Position numbers and translations under genes: made by a program
The notes under the pieces: model-generated
Told to the model about the DNA's origin: nothing
What the model saw: only the letters and a program-made list of their open reading frames with translations
Databases searched by the model: none
In this document: piece by piece, positions 1-9,465 of the stretch
Layout: each line of letters starts with the position of its first letter
Numbering within the stretch: position 1 is the stretch's first letter
Origin: Stramenopiles sp. TOSAG23-2
Taxonomy: Eukaryota > Sar
Direction of reading: 5' to 3'
DNA: 36,803 nt
Assembly: GCA_900128395.1 (NCBI GenBank)
Contig: LT649332.1
Span: 1-36,803, forward strand

Positions 1-247
1 TACGCATAATTTATTTTTAATTTACTCATGATAATTCCTACTCTTCAAAAGAATACAATAACTGAAATAATCTATCTCACACTCTAGTGTGTTGATATTC
101 CCATAATAGAGAAAACCAATGAAGGTAAATAGATGGTATCAACTACTCGTAACAGTTGATGGAAAACGGACATTTTATTTATATTAATATAATACTCGTG
201 TAATATTAAAAATATATACGAAGTAAAATGTTCTCTTACTCATATAT

Positions 248-287
<40 letters not shown>

Positions 288-526
288 ATGATTAAAGAAT
301 GTGATTTACAACTTTATGAAGGAGGACCTCTTTCATTTAGCTCTGAATCACAGACAGACGAAACATCTTTTGAATACTAAATTAATTTTTACTAAAATTT
401 ATAAATCATTTTTGATTTGAGAGGTTAATAAACGAGAGTAAAAGAATTTTATATAACATATGAGTAAGAGAAAAACAAATGATGGAAATATATTTATATA
501 AAGCATAAATTTTAACATTTCACACA
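1..526. other. Intergenic left edge, AT-rich
   Basis: No convincing reading frame is seen. The stretch is AT-rich and includes an alternating AT microsatellite at about 251-282. It lies downstream of the desaturase stop, so it probably holds that gene's 3' untranslated region and polyadenylation signal. It contains several TACGA/TCGT words (near 146, 195 and 219), like other 3' flanks in the window. Confidence 0.6.
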
Positions 527-1975
527 CTACTTTTTCTTCTTCTTTGTCTCTTTGAAATTCATTCCTATGATATTTCTATCAAAATGACCCATCTTCGCGG
601 TGCTATTAAAGTTACGAATCGTATTCATATCATCACTTTGCAATTTGACCATGTAAGTAAAATATCCTTTGACAACATTTAAAAATGTATTAATTTCAAC
701 TTCTTTTATACCTTCACGTTGCAAAAACATATTTACATCTTGAATAAATTGCTTATTAGTAAAATGGAAATGAGATATTCCAGGTAGTAAATGGTGATAT
801 GTCTGATAATTTAAAAAAATACTAAATGCGGAAACAAACAAATTGTTATGGTCGTAATCAAAGCATGATTTAATTTGATGTTTTGTAAAATTTGGTGGTC
901 GTTCTAATACTTTATCTTGATCGATACATGCTTCTTGTATATGAGATAATTGCGTGATGAAAACAAAAACTATTCCAAATGTAGCAACAGGAATATATGT
1001 TAACAAAAGATTACAATTGTTCAAATAAAAATGAAAACTAAATACCGATGCAAAGCAGGTTAAATAAATAATTGTAGTTTTGTAATATTTTGCCCATAAA
1101 TCGAAGTTCATAGGGTGTGATATTGAAACAAACATGCTTAAAATGGTTATAGACCACGCTTGAAATCGATGGAAAAAAGATAATTTGCTCATGTAATGAT
1201 GTCGAAGTATAGGCCCTTCAAATTGTATATCTTCGTCCATTCGCGTGTTTGTATTTGGGTGATGTTCAATCACATGCTTGTACATCCATACGTCTGGGTG
1301 ACCCCATGGACATATAAGCCATGCACCAATACGATTGATCCATTGATAATTAGATAAAGCATTATGGGATCCTTCATGTTGAATGAAGCCACAAACAAAA
1401 AATCCAAGCAATCCAAACGAAATACCGTATCCATATTGCATGTTTATATTTTCGTGTACATACCATTGATATCCACAATAAAAGTACATTATTAAACCAA
1501 TCAAATAATATAATGCACCATACCACGGTACTTTCATGTTTTTACTAGAATATCCTAGTTTCATCAAATACTTTTGCAATTTTAAAATACTTTCATCCGT
1601 TGTCGTGTAAAAAGAAGTATCAAGTTTATTATTCCCTGCTGTTGTTGAGTCATTTGCCTTTGTTGCCGTTTTTGCGGAACGAAGAAGGTCATTCAATTCA
1701 GTACCTTTTACTTCCCGTATATTCAACCTTTTATTCTTTGCTTGTGATGTCAAACTTAAGCCCCAATGATATGAGTTATACAAATGCGTTATATCAGTAT
1801 TCTTTGATAATTCAACGACCAGTTTACCACCCGGATGATGTTTGTAAAAATGCTGCAAATCATATACTTTTTTATCATAAACACATAATAATCTAGTATC
1901 GACTTGTTGTTTTTCATAGTATGAACAATAATCAACATTATTATTATTTGTAGAATCTTTCATTTTTTGTGCCAT
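527..1975 (-). CDS. Cytochrome b5-fused front-end fatty-acid desaturase
   Basis: This is a membrane desaturase of the front-end type, which inserts a double bond between an existing one and the carboxyl end of a fatty acyl chain, using electrons from its own N-terminal cytochrome b5. The protein is 482 aa from the first ATG (position 1975). The open frame extends upstream only to a GTG, so that extension was not used. The b5 domain (about 17-90) shows HPGG at 47-50 and a second candidate haem His at 70. The three histidine boxes are HEGSH (200-204), HxxxHH (234-239) and QxxHH (391-395); the Gln in the third box is diagnostic of b5-fused front-end enzymes. Hydrophobic segments lie at about 150-200 and 270-345. 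The C-terminus is five lysines, which fits a dilysine ER-retrieval signal. Regiospecificity (delta-4, -5, -6 or other) cannot be read from sequence alone. Confidence 0.93.
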   Translation of the reverse strand: MAQKMKDSTNNNNVDYCSYYEKQQVDTRLLCVYDKKVYDLQHFYKHHPGGKLVVELSKNTDITHLYNSYHWGLSLTSQAKNKRLNIREVKGTELNDLLRSAKTATKANDSTTAGNNKLDTSFYTTTDESILKLQKYLMKLGYSSKNMKVPWYGALYYLIGLIMYFYCGYQWYVHENINMQYGYGISFGLLGFFVCGFIQHEGSHNALSNYQWINRIGAWLICPWGHPDVWMYKHVIEHHPNTNTRMDEDIQFEGPILRHHYMSKLSFFHRFQAWSITILSMFVSISHPMNFDLWAKYYKTTIIYLTCFASVFSFHFYLNNCNLLLTYIPVATFGIVFVFITQLSHIQEACIDQDKVLERPPNFTKHQIKSCFDYDHNNLFVSAFSIFLNYQTYHHLLPGISHFHFTNKQFIQDVNMFLQREGIKEVEINTFLNVVKGYFTYMVKLQSDDMNTIRNFNSTAKMGHFDRNIIGMNFKETKKKKK

Positions 1976-2590
1976 TGTTGCTATAAATAAATAAGTCCTT
2001 TTTCGATCTATGTGTTTATTAGATTGTATAGACCTTTTTTGAAACACGTATTGTATCTTTGTATTTGGTTTCTCTTGTTTCCTTCTCTTCTTTTCGCTAT
2101 GGCATCTGTATAGATTTGTATTTTTGATTCGTGTGTATGTTTAAATCTAGAGCCAAAGTATTAAAGTATTATTATTAGTACTATACTCATAGTATAGTAT
2201 ACCACAGGTATAGTAAATTATAGCTGGAGTGTCGCGTCATGGTTTCCCTGCCGATGATGCTGGTGTGTTAGACTTACGTGCTTATTAATACCACGGTGGT
2301 AGACTGTAAGACTTAGCTTTAGAGAGGATCCTCTCTACCACCGGTGGTAGGTTATATAGTTAGCTGTGGTTAGCACTAGCACTCCTTAATATATTCAGGA
2401 AACCTTATTACGAGCAAATCCGGCTATTACTATTTTATATCGGATCGATAAAAAAATTTAACCCAACATTAACATATATTCTACAATAACTGAAATGCAA
2501 CAAATAACAATAATAACAAATTAAATAAAACGGCAAAGGATTATTATAATAAAACCGCTCCGTAATACAATGAACACACACAAAAGAAAT
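1976..2590. other. Intergenic, palindrome-rich island
   Basis: This lies between two minus-strand genes, so it carries the desaturase promoter and the 3' end of the hydrolase. No coding frame is seen. The section from about 2200 to 2400 is noticeably less AT-rich than its surroundings and contains the inverted repeats listed separately. Confidence 0.55.
2179..2350. repeat. Cluster of four short palindromes
   Basis: Directly visible: arms TACTATACT / AGTATAGTA with loop CAT (2179-2199); TACCAC / GTGGTA with one central G (2289-2301); the perfect 16-base palindrome AGAGAGGATCCTCTCT (2321-2336); and the perfect 16-base palindrome CTACCACCGGTGGTAG (2335-2350), which shares two bases with the previous one and repeats the TACCAC/GTGGTA arms. 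They could form hairpins or bind dimeric proteins. No function is known. Confidence 0.75.
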
Positions 2591-3796
2591 TTACAATTTA
2601 CTTTTCAAATTCAACCCGCTATCTCTCAAATTTAAATCATCTAAAAAAAATGTAGAGACTTCTTGTACATATTTTTTAGGTTGCTCCATAGCAAAAAAAT
2701 GCCCACCAACATCAAATGCTGTATATCGTTTAACATTATAATATTGTTTACTCCAAGCTTCCGGGATATAAACAATTTCATATTCTGCTTGTATGATACC
2801 AGTAGGTACAGTAATATACTTTTGCCTTAATTCGCCAACTTCTGTGGAAACACCAGGCATACCTTCCCCATTTGATCCTACAATACTACTTTCATAATAT
2901 AGTCGAACGGAAGAACCAATAGAATTTGAAATCCAATAAATCATTACATTCATTAATAAATCATCTTTTGAATATACAGATTCGATATCTCCTTTTGTAT
3001 CACTCCAATCACGAAATTTTTCAACAATCCATGCACACACTCCAATTGGTGAATCATTCAATCCATATGATAATGTTTGTGGGCGTGTTCCTTGTATTGC
3101 TTGATATCCAGTACCATATTTACGAAATGTTACTAAAGAGCGTAATATTTTATCTTGATGTGGTAACTTTGATGCATCTCCATTGAATTTTCCAGGTGTT
3201 TGCATATTAATATGAATAGCTACACAATGTTCTGGAAATAATCGTGCTAATGATTGAGTGATCATGGATCCATAATCACCACCTTGGGCAACATATTGTG
3301 TATAGCCTAATTGTAACATTAATTTATGAAAGACACGAGCAATTTCAACATATGACCCACCACGCTTATGAAATGGTTCCGAAAAGCCAAACCCTGGTAA
3401 TGATGGTGCAACGATATTGAAATTTTCCCTCAGTGCTGGAATTACATTTAAAAATTCACAAACAGAACCAGGCCAACCATGAGACAATAATAATGTTGGT
3501 GCATTAGACGATTTTGTAGCTTTTTCATGTATAAAATGAATGGTACCATGACCTTCAACATTTGTTGTAAATTGCAATAGGCTATTGAAGTGAACTTCAT
3601 GTTTGTTTTTCCAATTCGATAAAAACGTCGTTTCCCAATATTTAGCTAATTCTTTCATATAATTTAATTCAGAACCATATTCCCATTTATTATTTGCAGG
3701 TTGGTCTAACTGATCTGGCCAACGTGTATTGTTCAATCGTTGTTGTAAATCTGCTATATCTTTGGATGATAAATTAATTTTAAATGGCGTCGTCAT
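2591..3796 (-). CDS. Epoxide hydrolase, microsomal (EPHX1-like) family
   Basis: An alpha/beta-hydrolase of 401 aa that should open epoxides to diols through a covalent aspartyl-ester intermediate. Residues about 3-95 match the N-terminal extension typical of microsomal and juvenile-hormone epoxide hydrolases (FKINLSSKDIADLQQRL, then the RWPDQ segment). The oxyanion-hole motif HGWPG is at 106-110. The nucleophile is D174 in QGGDYGS, and the catalytic His is H366 in DVGGHFFAMEQP. A Glu at 338 or 340, roughly 26-28 residues before that His, is the likely charge-relay acid. Unlike the mammalian microsomal enzyme there is no N-terminal membrane anchor, so it may be soluble. The start ATG is unambiguous. 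Substrate is unknown; xenobiotic or lipid epoxides are both possible. Confidence 0.93.
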   Translation of the reverse strand: MTTPFKINLSSKDIADLQQRLNNTRWPDQLDQPANNKWEYGSELNYMKELAKYWETTFLSNWKNKHEVHFNSLLQFTTNVEGHGTIHFIHEKATKSSNAPTLLLSHGWPGSVCEFLNVIPALRENFNIVAPSLPGFGFSEPFHKRGGSYVEIARVFHKLMLQLGYTQYVAQGGDYGSMITQSLARLFPEHCVAIHINMQTPGKFNGDASKLPHQDKILRSLVTFRKYGTGYQAIQGTRPQTLSYGLNDSPIGVCAWIVEKFRDWSDTKGDIESVYSKDDLLMNVMIYWISNSIGSSVRLYYESSIVGSNGEGMPGVSTEVGELRQKYITVPTGIIQAEYEIVYIPEAWSKQYYNVKRYTAFDVGGHFFAMEQPKKYVQEVSTFFLDDLNLRDSGLNLKSKL

Positions 3797-4388
3797 GGTT
3801 GTTATTGTTTATTAATCTTTGCTTATTATAATTATTATTATTAATGATAATTTGTAAAACAATATTATACTGTACATATGTAAACGACATATACACAGAC
3901 ACTTTTATATCTTTAATTCTATATTAAAATATATAAAAAAAGATATAGATCTACCAATGCACCAATTTGCAATAATTTGCTATATAATACCCGGTATTTC
4001 AAGAGTTTATAAGTACGATTCATTTAGTATTCTTTTGTTCAGTGTCCTATTATAGAGGTAAAATAATGCTACACATAGCCCTATTCTAATTCCGTGTGGT
4101 ATCTGTGATCTGTGATATATTAATAGAAGGTGTTAGACATGGAATTCTAGCTGAAATCAATATAGCTAGCAGGTACATACCATCTACTAAAACCGCTTCA
4201 CGACCCGCCACACAAAAATCGAATCTTTTTGCAATGTGTACACTTATATACAGGTAGACGTAGATATAGATACAAAACAGAGAAAGTAAGAAACAGAGAT
4301 AGTGTAATAACGTTTTAAAAAAGAAAAAGAAGACGAACAGAGAAATTCGATATTAACAAAACAAAAACAAATTCAAACAACAACAAAC
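3797..4388. other. Divergent intergenic region (two promoters)
   Basis: It separates the epoxide hydrolase (-) from the secreted AhpD-like gene (+), so both promoters must lie here. No coding frame is seen. The last 80 bases before the AhpD-like ATG are purine-rich with many CAAACA/ACAAAC words, as expected of a 5' leader. Six-base inverted arms CTAGCT/AGCTAG occur near 4147-4170. Confidence 0.5.
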
Positions 4389-4994
4389 ATGAAATTTATT
4401 CTTCCATTAGTATGCATATTAGCAGTTGCTTCTGCATGGGAACAATCAGATAAAGATGCTGTTATGAATTCATTGCCAGAAGGTATGCCAAAATTAGGCG
4501 TATTCAATATGAAAGAAGTTACACCAAAATTGTTAACCACATTCTTGAAACTTGATGGTATCTTCAAAGACAAAGACGCTTTTGAATACATTGGAAATAC
4601 CGAAAGAGAAATCATTAATCTTGTAACAAGTGCAGCTAATAACTGTGAGATTTGTTTAAGTTTTCATTGTGCAGCTCTTGCAAAAGAATTTTCAAAAGAA
4701 GATTTAGCATTAATGGCACAAGGTGGTATCCCAGAAGGCAAATGGAAAAATTTAGTAATCGCAGCTAAATATGCAAATGCACACAAAGGTATTTATTTGG
4801 AAAGAGAAAAGCAACATCTTGCTGAACTTGGTTTCACAATGGATAATCTGTTTGAAATAAATTTTGTTGTTGGGCAAATGACTTCGAATAATATGGTTTT
4901 CGCTTCGTTAGTAAATGAAGGCGCACCAATCGAGGACTTCTTGAAAGGAATTGGACCATTTGCAGATACTGTATATGCAAAGAAAGATTTGTAA
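4389..4994 (+). CDS. Small secreted AhpD/CMD-like protein
   Basis: A 201-aa protein with a clear signal peptide: the hydrophobic run after MKF at residues 4-16, with a likely cut after the Ala-Ser-Ala at 14-16. The mature part is helical and carries CEICLSFH at 86-93. This fits the CxxCxxxH redox centre of the AhpD/carboxymuconolactone-decarboxylase fold (alkyl-hydroperoxidase D-like). Flanking helices (NTEREIINLVTSAANN before, ALAKEFSKEDLALMAQ after) fit the fold's layout. Family members usually act in peroxide or disulfide redox chemistry, or use the fold for decarboxylation. A secreted or ER-lumenal location would be unusual for AhpD, so the substrate is open. The start ATG is the first in the frame. 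It is transcribed divergently from the epoxide hydrolase; I see no evidence of shared function. Confidence 0.72.
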   Translation: MKFILPLVCILAVASAWEQSDKDAVMNSLPEGMPKLGVFNMKEVTPKLLTTFLKLDGIFKDKDAFEYIGNTEREIINLVTSAANNCEICLSFHCAALAKEFSKEDLALMAQGGIPEGKWKNLVIAAKYANAHKGIYLEREKQHLAELGFTMDNLFEINFVVGQMTSNNMVFASLVNEGAPIEDFLKGIGPFADTVYAKKDL

Positions 4995-5872
4995 AAGATA
5001 TACTATTATACTATGTTTTCTCCATATCATATTTTTTAAGATACGAGAGGAATATATTTTCATTTTAATGAAAGGAAGACATTCACACGCGTTTGAATGT
5101 AATATTCATACAAATTTATATCATTTAGATATATATATATAAATGCATAATACATATTATGTGTATATGTATTTGTTTATAATGAATGATTTCATATGAT
5201 ATTATCATATCATATATGATATATATTATATTGTAGCTATATATATATATATATAAACTGGTATATCGAAAAAGATGTTGTGTGTGTTGTTTCATGTTAT
5301 TAAACACATTGTACAAAATTGATCACACAGCGTCTAATAAAATTCACAAAATCATCTCTTGTCTGGGAAAAACAAAGAAAAAATAAAGGAAGACAAGAGG
5401 TGCGTTATATTTATAAATTTACAAGTAAAAATTGATTTTATGTAAACACATCCGGTGGTAAATCTTTTAACTTTCCTTTTTATCGTCCTGTTTTGCACTT
5501 TTGTATGTTTTTTTTTTGAGAACGAGGATACCCTATATCTAACCATATATTAAGTATGAATATTGGTATACTAAATTCACTAAATTCACTGCCCAAAATC
5601 TAAAAAAATTATTACATGATTAAGGATTAATAAATTAAGGATATTGGTATTGCTAGGATATGTATAAATTAAAACTTAAAACTTATATCCTTATAATCAT
5701 CCATACAACATGTTATTATATTTTTTCAATTTTGAATTTAATATATTAATATGCACATATACGAGGGGATATGCAACAACTTAAAAGTATGTATCCAAAA
5801 ATATATTTTTTAAAAATGAAAAGAAATATACAACATATTTAGCATATAGTATAAATATATGTATGATACAAG
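4995..5872. other. Intergenic, AT-rich
   Basis: It holds the 3' flank of the AhpD-like gene and the 5' flank of the RING-Myb gene. Alternating AT tracts lie near 5131-5143 and 5236-5255. Short open frames occur on both strands but consist of low-complexity tracts and have no recognisable protein features. Confidence 0.5.
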
Positions 5873-7141
5873 ATGGCAGAGTTTTTAGATTGTCCAATAT
5901 GTTTACACACAATCTCTGGTAAAGCAGTTCAATGTACAAATGGCCATACATTTTGTGGAACGTGCTTAGATGGTGTAAAAGGGCAAAGTATAAGTTTGGC
6001 AATTCAATGCCCAGTTTGTAGAATTGCAATGTCAAAACGAAGAGAAATTAGGAATATGTTTGTTGAAAAAGTAATTAAAAATTATGATATTAAACGTAAG
6101 ACTGGATTGCCAGATGATAAACCCGTACATAAAAAAGTTCATGTGTATAATGAAAAGGATGCAGATAGTTATAAAGTTGGTGATTTATATTTATGGGGAA
6201 GATCAATTTATGGGGAAGATCAAGTTTGGCAAATACAAGAAGATGAAACAGATGTCAAGACTAAAATAAGTGTTGATGATATTGATGAGGATGGTAATGT
6301 ATATGTTAAAGCTTCGCCATCTAAAATGTGGACTGTTGTTCAACCAATTGCTCCTGTTACTCCGGCACAACCGCCTTTATTGATAAACCGAAAAAGCAAA
6401 TTAAATTCTGAAATTGATGTATTAGCCAATACAAAAAAACAATTAAACTCTGAAGTTCAAGAATTAGTCAATGCAAAAAAGAAATTGGAAGGTGAAATAA
6501 AAAAACTACAACTTAATGTGAAAAAAAGGAAAAAGAATAATAACAGCTCCAATGTAAGATGTCTACCAAAAAGATTGAAAACCAACAAGCATTGGAAGAG
6601 ATGGGAACAGAAAGATGAAAAGTTATTATGCCGGCTGCACAAGATATTTGAAAAAGATGATTACAAATGGGAACAAATTGGTAAAATATTTCCAGGTCGC
6701 TCATTAATAGCAATCGAAGTAAAATATCGGGGGCTACAAGCAAAAAAATTGGAACGCACGGAAAGAGCAAGCAAAGTAAAATTAACGCGCACAAGGAAAT
6801 CAAAATGGAGTAAGCAAGAAGATGCAGCTATATTTCGAATGGTTGAAAAATTTGGTGGCATAGAAAAGGTGAAATCAGGGAGAAAATGGAGCGCCATTGC
6901 GGCAGATTTACCTGGACGCTTGACAGGCCCGAAGGTCCGTGCACGTTGGTACAACCATATAGATCCAACATTGAACAAAGGACCTTGGACAGCAAAAGAG
7001 GATAAAATGTTGATAAGGTTGGAAAAAACTATGAGAAAAGTGAGTAAGAAATGGATGCAAATTGCTAAAAAGTTGCCTGGAAGGTCCAGTATGATGGCAT
7101 TTTATCATTGGAAGTACATTTTAAATTTAAAAAAAAAATAA
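5873..7141 (+). CDS. RING finger fused to three Myb/SANT repeats
   Basis: A 422-aa protein combining a likely E3 ubiquitin ligase module with a DNA-binding module. A complete C3HC4 RING occupies residues 7-49 (C7, C10, C21, H25, C28, C31, C46, C49). Residues about 98-156 form a small beta-rich, Trp-containing segment of unknown type. Residues about 172-221 are a Lys/Glu/Leu coiled coil with the repeated phrase LNSE, and a basic stretch follows (217-240), probably a nuclear localisation signal. Three Myb repeats follow at about 241-287, 311-362 and 371-417. The second ends in RARWYNHIDP and the third opens with KGPWTAKEDKML, the classical R2/R3 junction of animal-type Myb. Likely a nuclear regulator that ubiquitinates proteins at bound DNA; that role is inferred. 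It converges with BBOF1, with 249 bp between the stops. Confidence 0.88.
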   Translation: MAEFLDCPICLHTISGKAVQCTNGHTFCGTCLDGVKGQSISLAIQCPVCRIAMSKRREIRNMFVEKVIKNYDIKRKTGLPDDKPVHKKVHVYNEKDADSYKVGDLYLWGRSIYGEDQVWQIQEDETDVKTKISVDDIDEDGNVYVKASPSKMWTVVQPIAPVTPAQPPLLINRKSKLNSEIDVLANTKKQLNSEVQELVNAKKKLEGEIKKLQLNVKKRKKNNNSSNVRCLPKRLKTNKHWKRWEQKDEKLLCRLHKIFEKDDYKWEQIGKIFPGRSLIAIEVKYRGLQAKKLERTERASKVKLTRTRKSKWSKQEDAAIFRMVEKFGGIEKVKSGRKWSAIAADLPGRLTGPKVRARWYNHIDPTLNKGPWTAKEDKMLIRLEKTMRKVSKKWMQIAKKLPGRSSMMAFYHWKYILNLKKK

Positions 7142-7238
7142 AAAAATTCATCCACTACTAATTCAAAACAAAGCACAAAACCAAAAATAAAACTTATATC
7201 GTCTTTGGTGAATTAAGTGTATTTTACGGTTCGCGTAT

Positions 7239-7251
7239 ACGAACGGTTCGT
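7239..7251. repeat. ACGAAC/GTTCGT inverted repeat between convergent genes
   Basis: Arms ACGAAC and GTTCGT with one central base. It sits in a segment (about 7227-7290) dense in TTCG, TACGA and TCGTA words, in the 249 bp between the stops of the RING-Myb gene and BBOF1. Similar words recur in other convergent intervals. Confidence 0.5.
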
Positions 7252-7390
7252 ATTACGAATATTTTTTACTTTTTACTCGTACGAAGTATGATACACACAA
7301 TTTTAATTTTTTTATTTTTAAATAAATTTTACATATCAATATTTTTAAAAGCAAAAAACTAGTACGCAACGTATAAAACTCTTTTTTATT

Positions 7391-9013
7391 TTACATCAAA
7401 TCAGGCTGGTTGTATCCATATCCACCACTACTCGCAGTGCCTTGCCTATTATTATTATTACCTTGATCCATCATCATCATACCACCTTGACTATTATTCC
7501 AATCCTCTTGTTGATTCATATCCATCATCATATTGCTGGACATCCCACGACTTTCTGGTTGGTTGACTGCTAATTGTTCCATTTGTCCTTGTACATTATT
7601 AATTTTTGCAAACAATAATCGCAAGACTCTTTCCCTATCTTCCCAGCTTAAATCACGTAAATCTACTTTATCATTCATGGACATTTTTGGACCTTCTCCA
7701 CCACGACTTCCACCACCACCCATCATGCTGCTGAGTATACTATCTGCTTGTGAACCACCGACATGGGATGGTGCTTTAATGGATGGAAATTTAACACCAC
7801 CTTTCGACGCAGTTGCTTTCCGCATTTGTGCATTGTATTCTGCCATTTGTAGCCTATATTCATCTTCTCTTTTTTGCCTTATTTCATTCTTCACTTGTTC
7901 CAATGCTTCTAAAAAGTATTGCTCAACTTCCGTTCGTTGATCTAAAATGGTTTGTGCTAATTTTCTGATATTTTTCAATTCCCTATTTTTTAATTTTAAT
8001 AATTGTTTCAATCCTGTATTTGCCATTACTAATTCATCGACTTTTTGTTTTGCTTTAATTTGTTCCAATTCTTTTTCTTTCTCAAAATCACGTACGACTT
8101 GGCTTAATGATCTTTCCAACATTTTCACCTTTGCTTGTAATTCCCTTGCATCGCGGACTTGAGTATTTGATTTTTTTGCATACAACACTTCCGTCTCTGC
8201 ACTCATGATAACTTCTCTTTTTAATTTTTTATTTTCATCTTCCAACCTTGCTTTAATACTTTGTAACTCCTCCGTTGCTTGTAATTGAAAACGCAATTCT
8301 TCCCCCATTCTCCTATTATCAGTGACAATTCTACGTGTATCTGCATCTAAACCTTTTTGAGCCTCTTCCCTTGCTAACATTCGAATTTTTGCTATGTGCT
8401 GTTCATGTTCTTTATTCATACGATTTTTTTCCTCCAAAAATTTGCGTTCTAACGCATTCATCGATATTTCATGTTTATTTTTAAAATCTTCCAACTCTTT
8501 CTCTTTTGCACGTAATTTCTTTTCTACTACTGCTTTTACTTGTTTAAATTCACCTAACATGGTCAATTCATCATCAGCAATTTTCAATTTTTGTTCCAAA
8601 TGCTCTATTTCAGACGATGTTTTCTCTTCCAAACTGCTCAACTTATATTCGTAATCATCTGTCAATTTACGCATAGTATCTTGATATTCCATTTTACGTT
8701 GCATAATTTCATCCTTATATTCTGCTATTTGATCATCTTTTTTTTCCAACTCTTTTTGAAAATATGCAACAAATTCATGCGTATCTTTCTCTCCTTGTGC
8801 ACGTTTCAATTTTAATTCTTCATTGTGCTGCCTCAATACTTCACATCGTGCTTTGTACGTCGCCGTTTCTTGCTCCAAGGATTGCCGGTGCAATAAACTT
8901 TCCGCTTCTAACGATACATTTTTACTAATAGCTGGTCCATCTCCGCCACCTTTTTTTGCACCACCTTTTCCTTTTCCTTTCTTCCCTTTCTTTCCTTTTT
9001 TTTTTGGTGGCAT
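7391..9013 (-). CDS. BBOF1: Basal body-orientation factor 1 homologue (CCDC176)
   Basis: A 540-aa, almost entirely coiled-coil protein, close to the usual length of the family. The N-terminus is a Lys/Gly-rich basic tail (MPPKKKGKKGKKGKGKG). Long heptad regions run from about 40 to 390. The most diagnostic block is near 330-380 (LKNRELKNIRKLAQTIL, then DQRTEVEQYFLEALEQVK), which matches the conserved BBOF1 core. A second conserved block follows later (VDLRDLSWEDRERVLRLLF). The C-terminal 60 residues are Met/Asn/Gln/Gly-rich low complexity. In animals BBOF1 localises to basal bodies or the axoneme and is needed for cilium orientation or structure. Its presence implies that this organism builds a flagellum. 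The ATG at 9013 is the first in frame. Confidence 0.87.
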   Translation of the reverse strand: MPPKKKGKKGKKGKGKGGAKKGGGDGPAISKNVSLEAESLLHRQSLEQETATYKARCEVLRQHNEELKLKRAQGEKDTHEFVAYFQKELEKKDDQIAEYKDEIMQRKMEYQDTMRKLTDDYEYKLSSLEEKTSSEIEHLEQKLKIADDELTMLGEFKQVKAVVEKKLRAKEKELEDFKNKHEISMNALERKFLEEKNRMNKEHEQHIAKIRMLAREEAQKGLDADTRRIVTDNRRMGEELRFQLQATEELQSIKARLEDENKKLKREVIMSAETEVLYAKKSNTQVRDARELQAKVKMLERSLSQVVRDFEKEKELEQIKAKQKVDELVMANTGLKQLLKLKNRELKNIRKLAQTILDQRTEVEQYFLEALEQVKNEIRQKREDEYRLQMAEYNAQMRKATASKGGVKFPSIKAPSHVGGSQADSILSSMMGGGGSRGGEGPKMSMNDKVDLRDLSWEDRERVLRLLFAKINNVQGQMEQLAVNQPESRGMSSNMMMDMNQQEDWNNSQGGMMMMDQGNNNNRQGTASSGGYGYNQPDLM

Positions 9014-9275
9014 ATTTTTATATTATTATTATTATTATTATTATATAAATATTGTTGACAAATATACAATGATTTATAATATACTATATGGATATATATT
9101 TATACTTTGCTTTTTGTTCTGTTTATCCATACATCTCCCAGGGATCTCTTTGAATTAAATATATTTAATTAATAAATATTATATTTCCGTTAATAGTACA
9201 TACACACCCTTTCCTTTTTTATTACGGGCTTCTTTCATTGCGACGAAGAAACTGTTGTGTATGATGTTTTTTGAA

Positions 9276-9455
9276 GCAAAAGAGCGATGATTTGCCGCCT
9301 GCTATGTCCATGCTATAGTGCGGGTATTATACTAGTTAGAGTATGGGTACTAGGCCAGGATCCTAGGAGCAAAAGAGCGATGATATGCCGCCTGCTATGC
9401 CCATGCTATAGTGCGGTTATTATACTAGTTAGAGTATGGGTACTAGGCCAGGATC
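9276..9455 (+). repeat. Imperfect direct repeat, two 87-base copies
   Basis: Copies at 9276-9362 and 9369-9455 (period 93) share GCAAAAGAGCGATGAT at the start and ACTAGGCCAGGATC at the end, with about three substitutions. The unit is richer in G and C than the surrounding DNA and has no open frame of note. The second copy is followed within 11 bases by the telomere-like tract. Confidence 0.9.
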
Positions 9456-9465
9456 TGCCGTAAGA

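Noticed and set aside
1600..1896. 98-codon plus-strand frame inside the desaturase
   Set aside because: It is antisense to a gene with clear family motifs and has no features of its own.
1976..2047. N-terminal extension of the desaturase
   Set aside because: The frame is open upstream but begins at GTG, and the added residues lie before the cytochrome b5 domain without family support.
2200..2400. Possible tRNA gene in the less AT-rich section
   Set aside because: The palindromes do not form a cloverleaf, and no convincing A or B box was found by eye. A tRNA-finding program would settle this.
7533..7940. 135-codon plus-strand frame opposite BBOF1, and similar frames at 8394-8654 and 8823-9158
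   Set aside because: They mirror the Lys/Glu-rich coiled-coil codons on the opposite strand and look like shadows.
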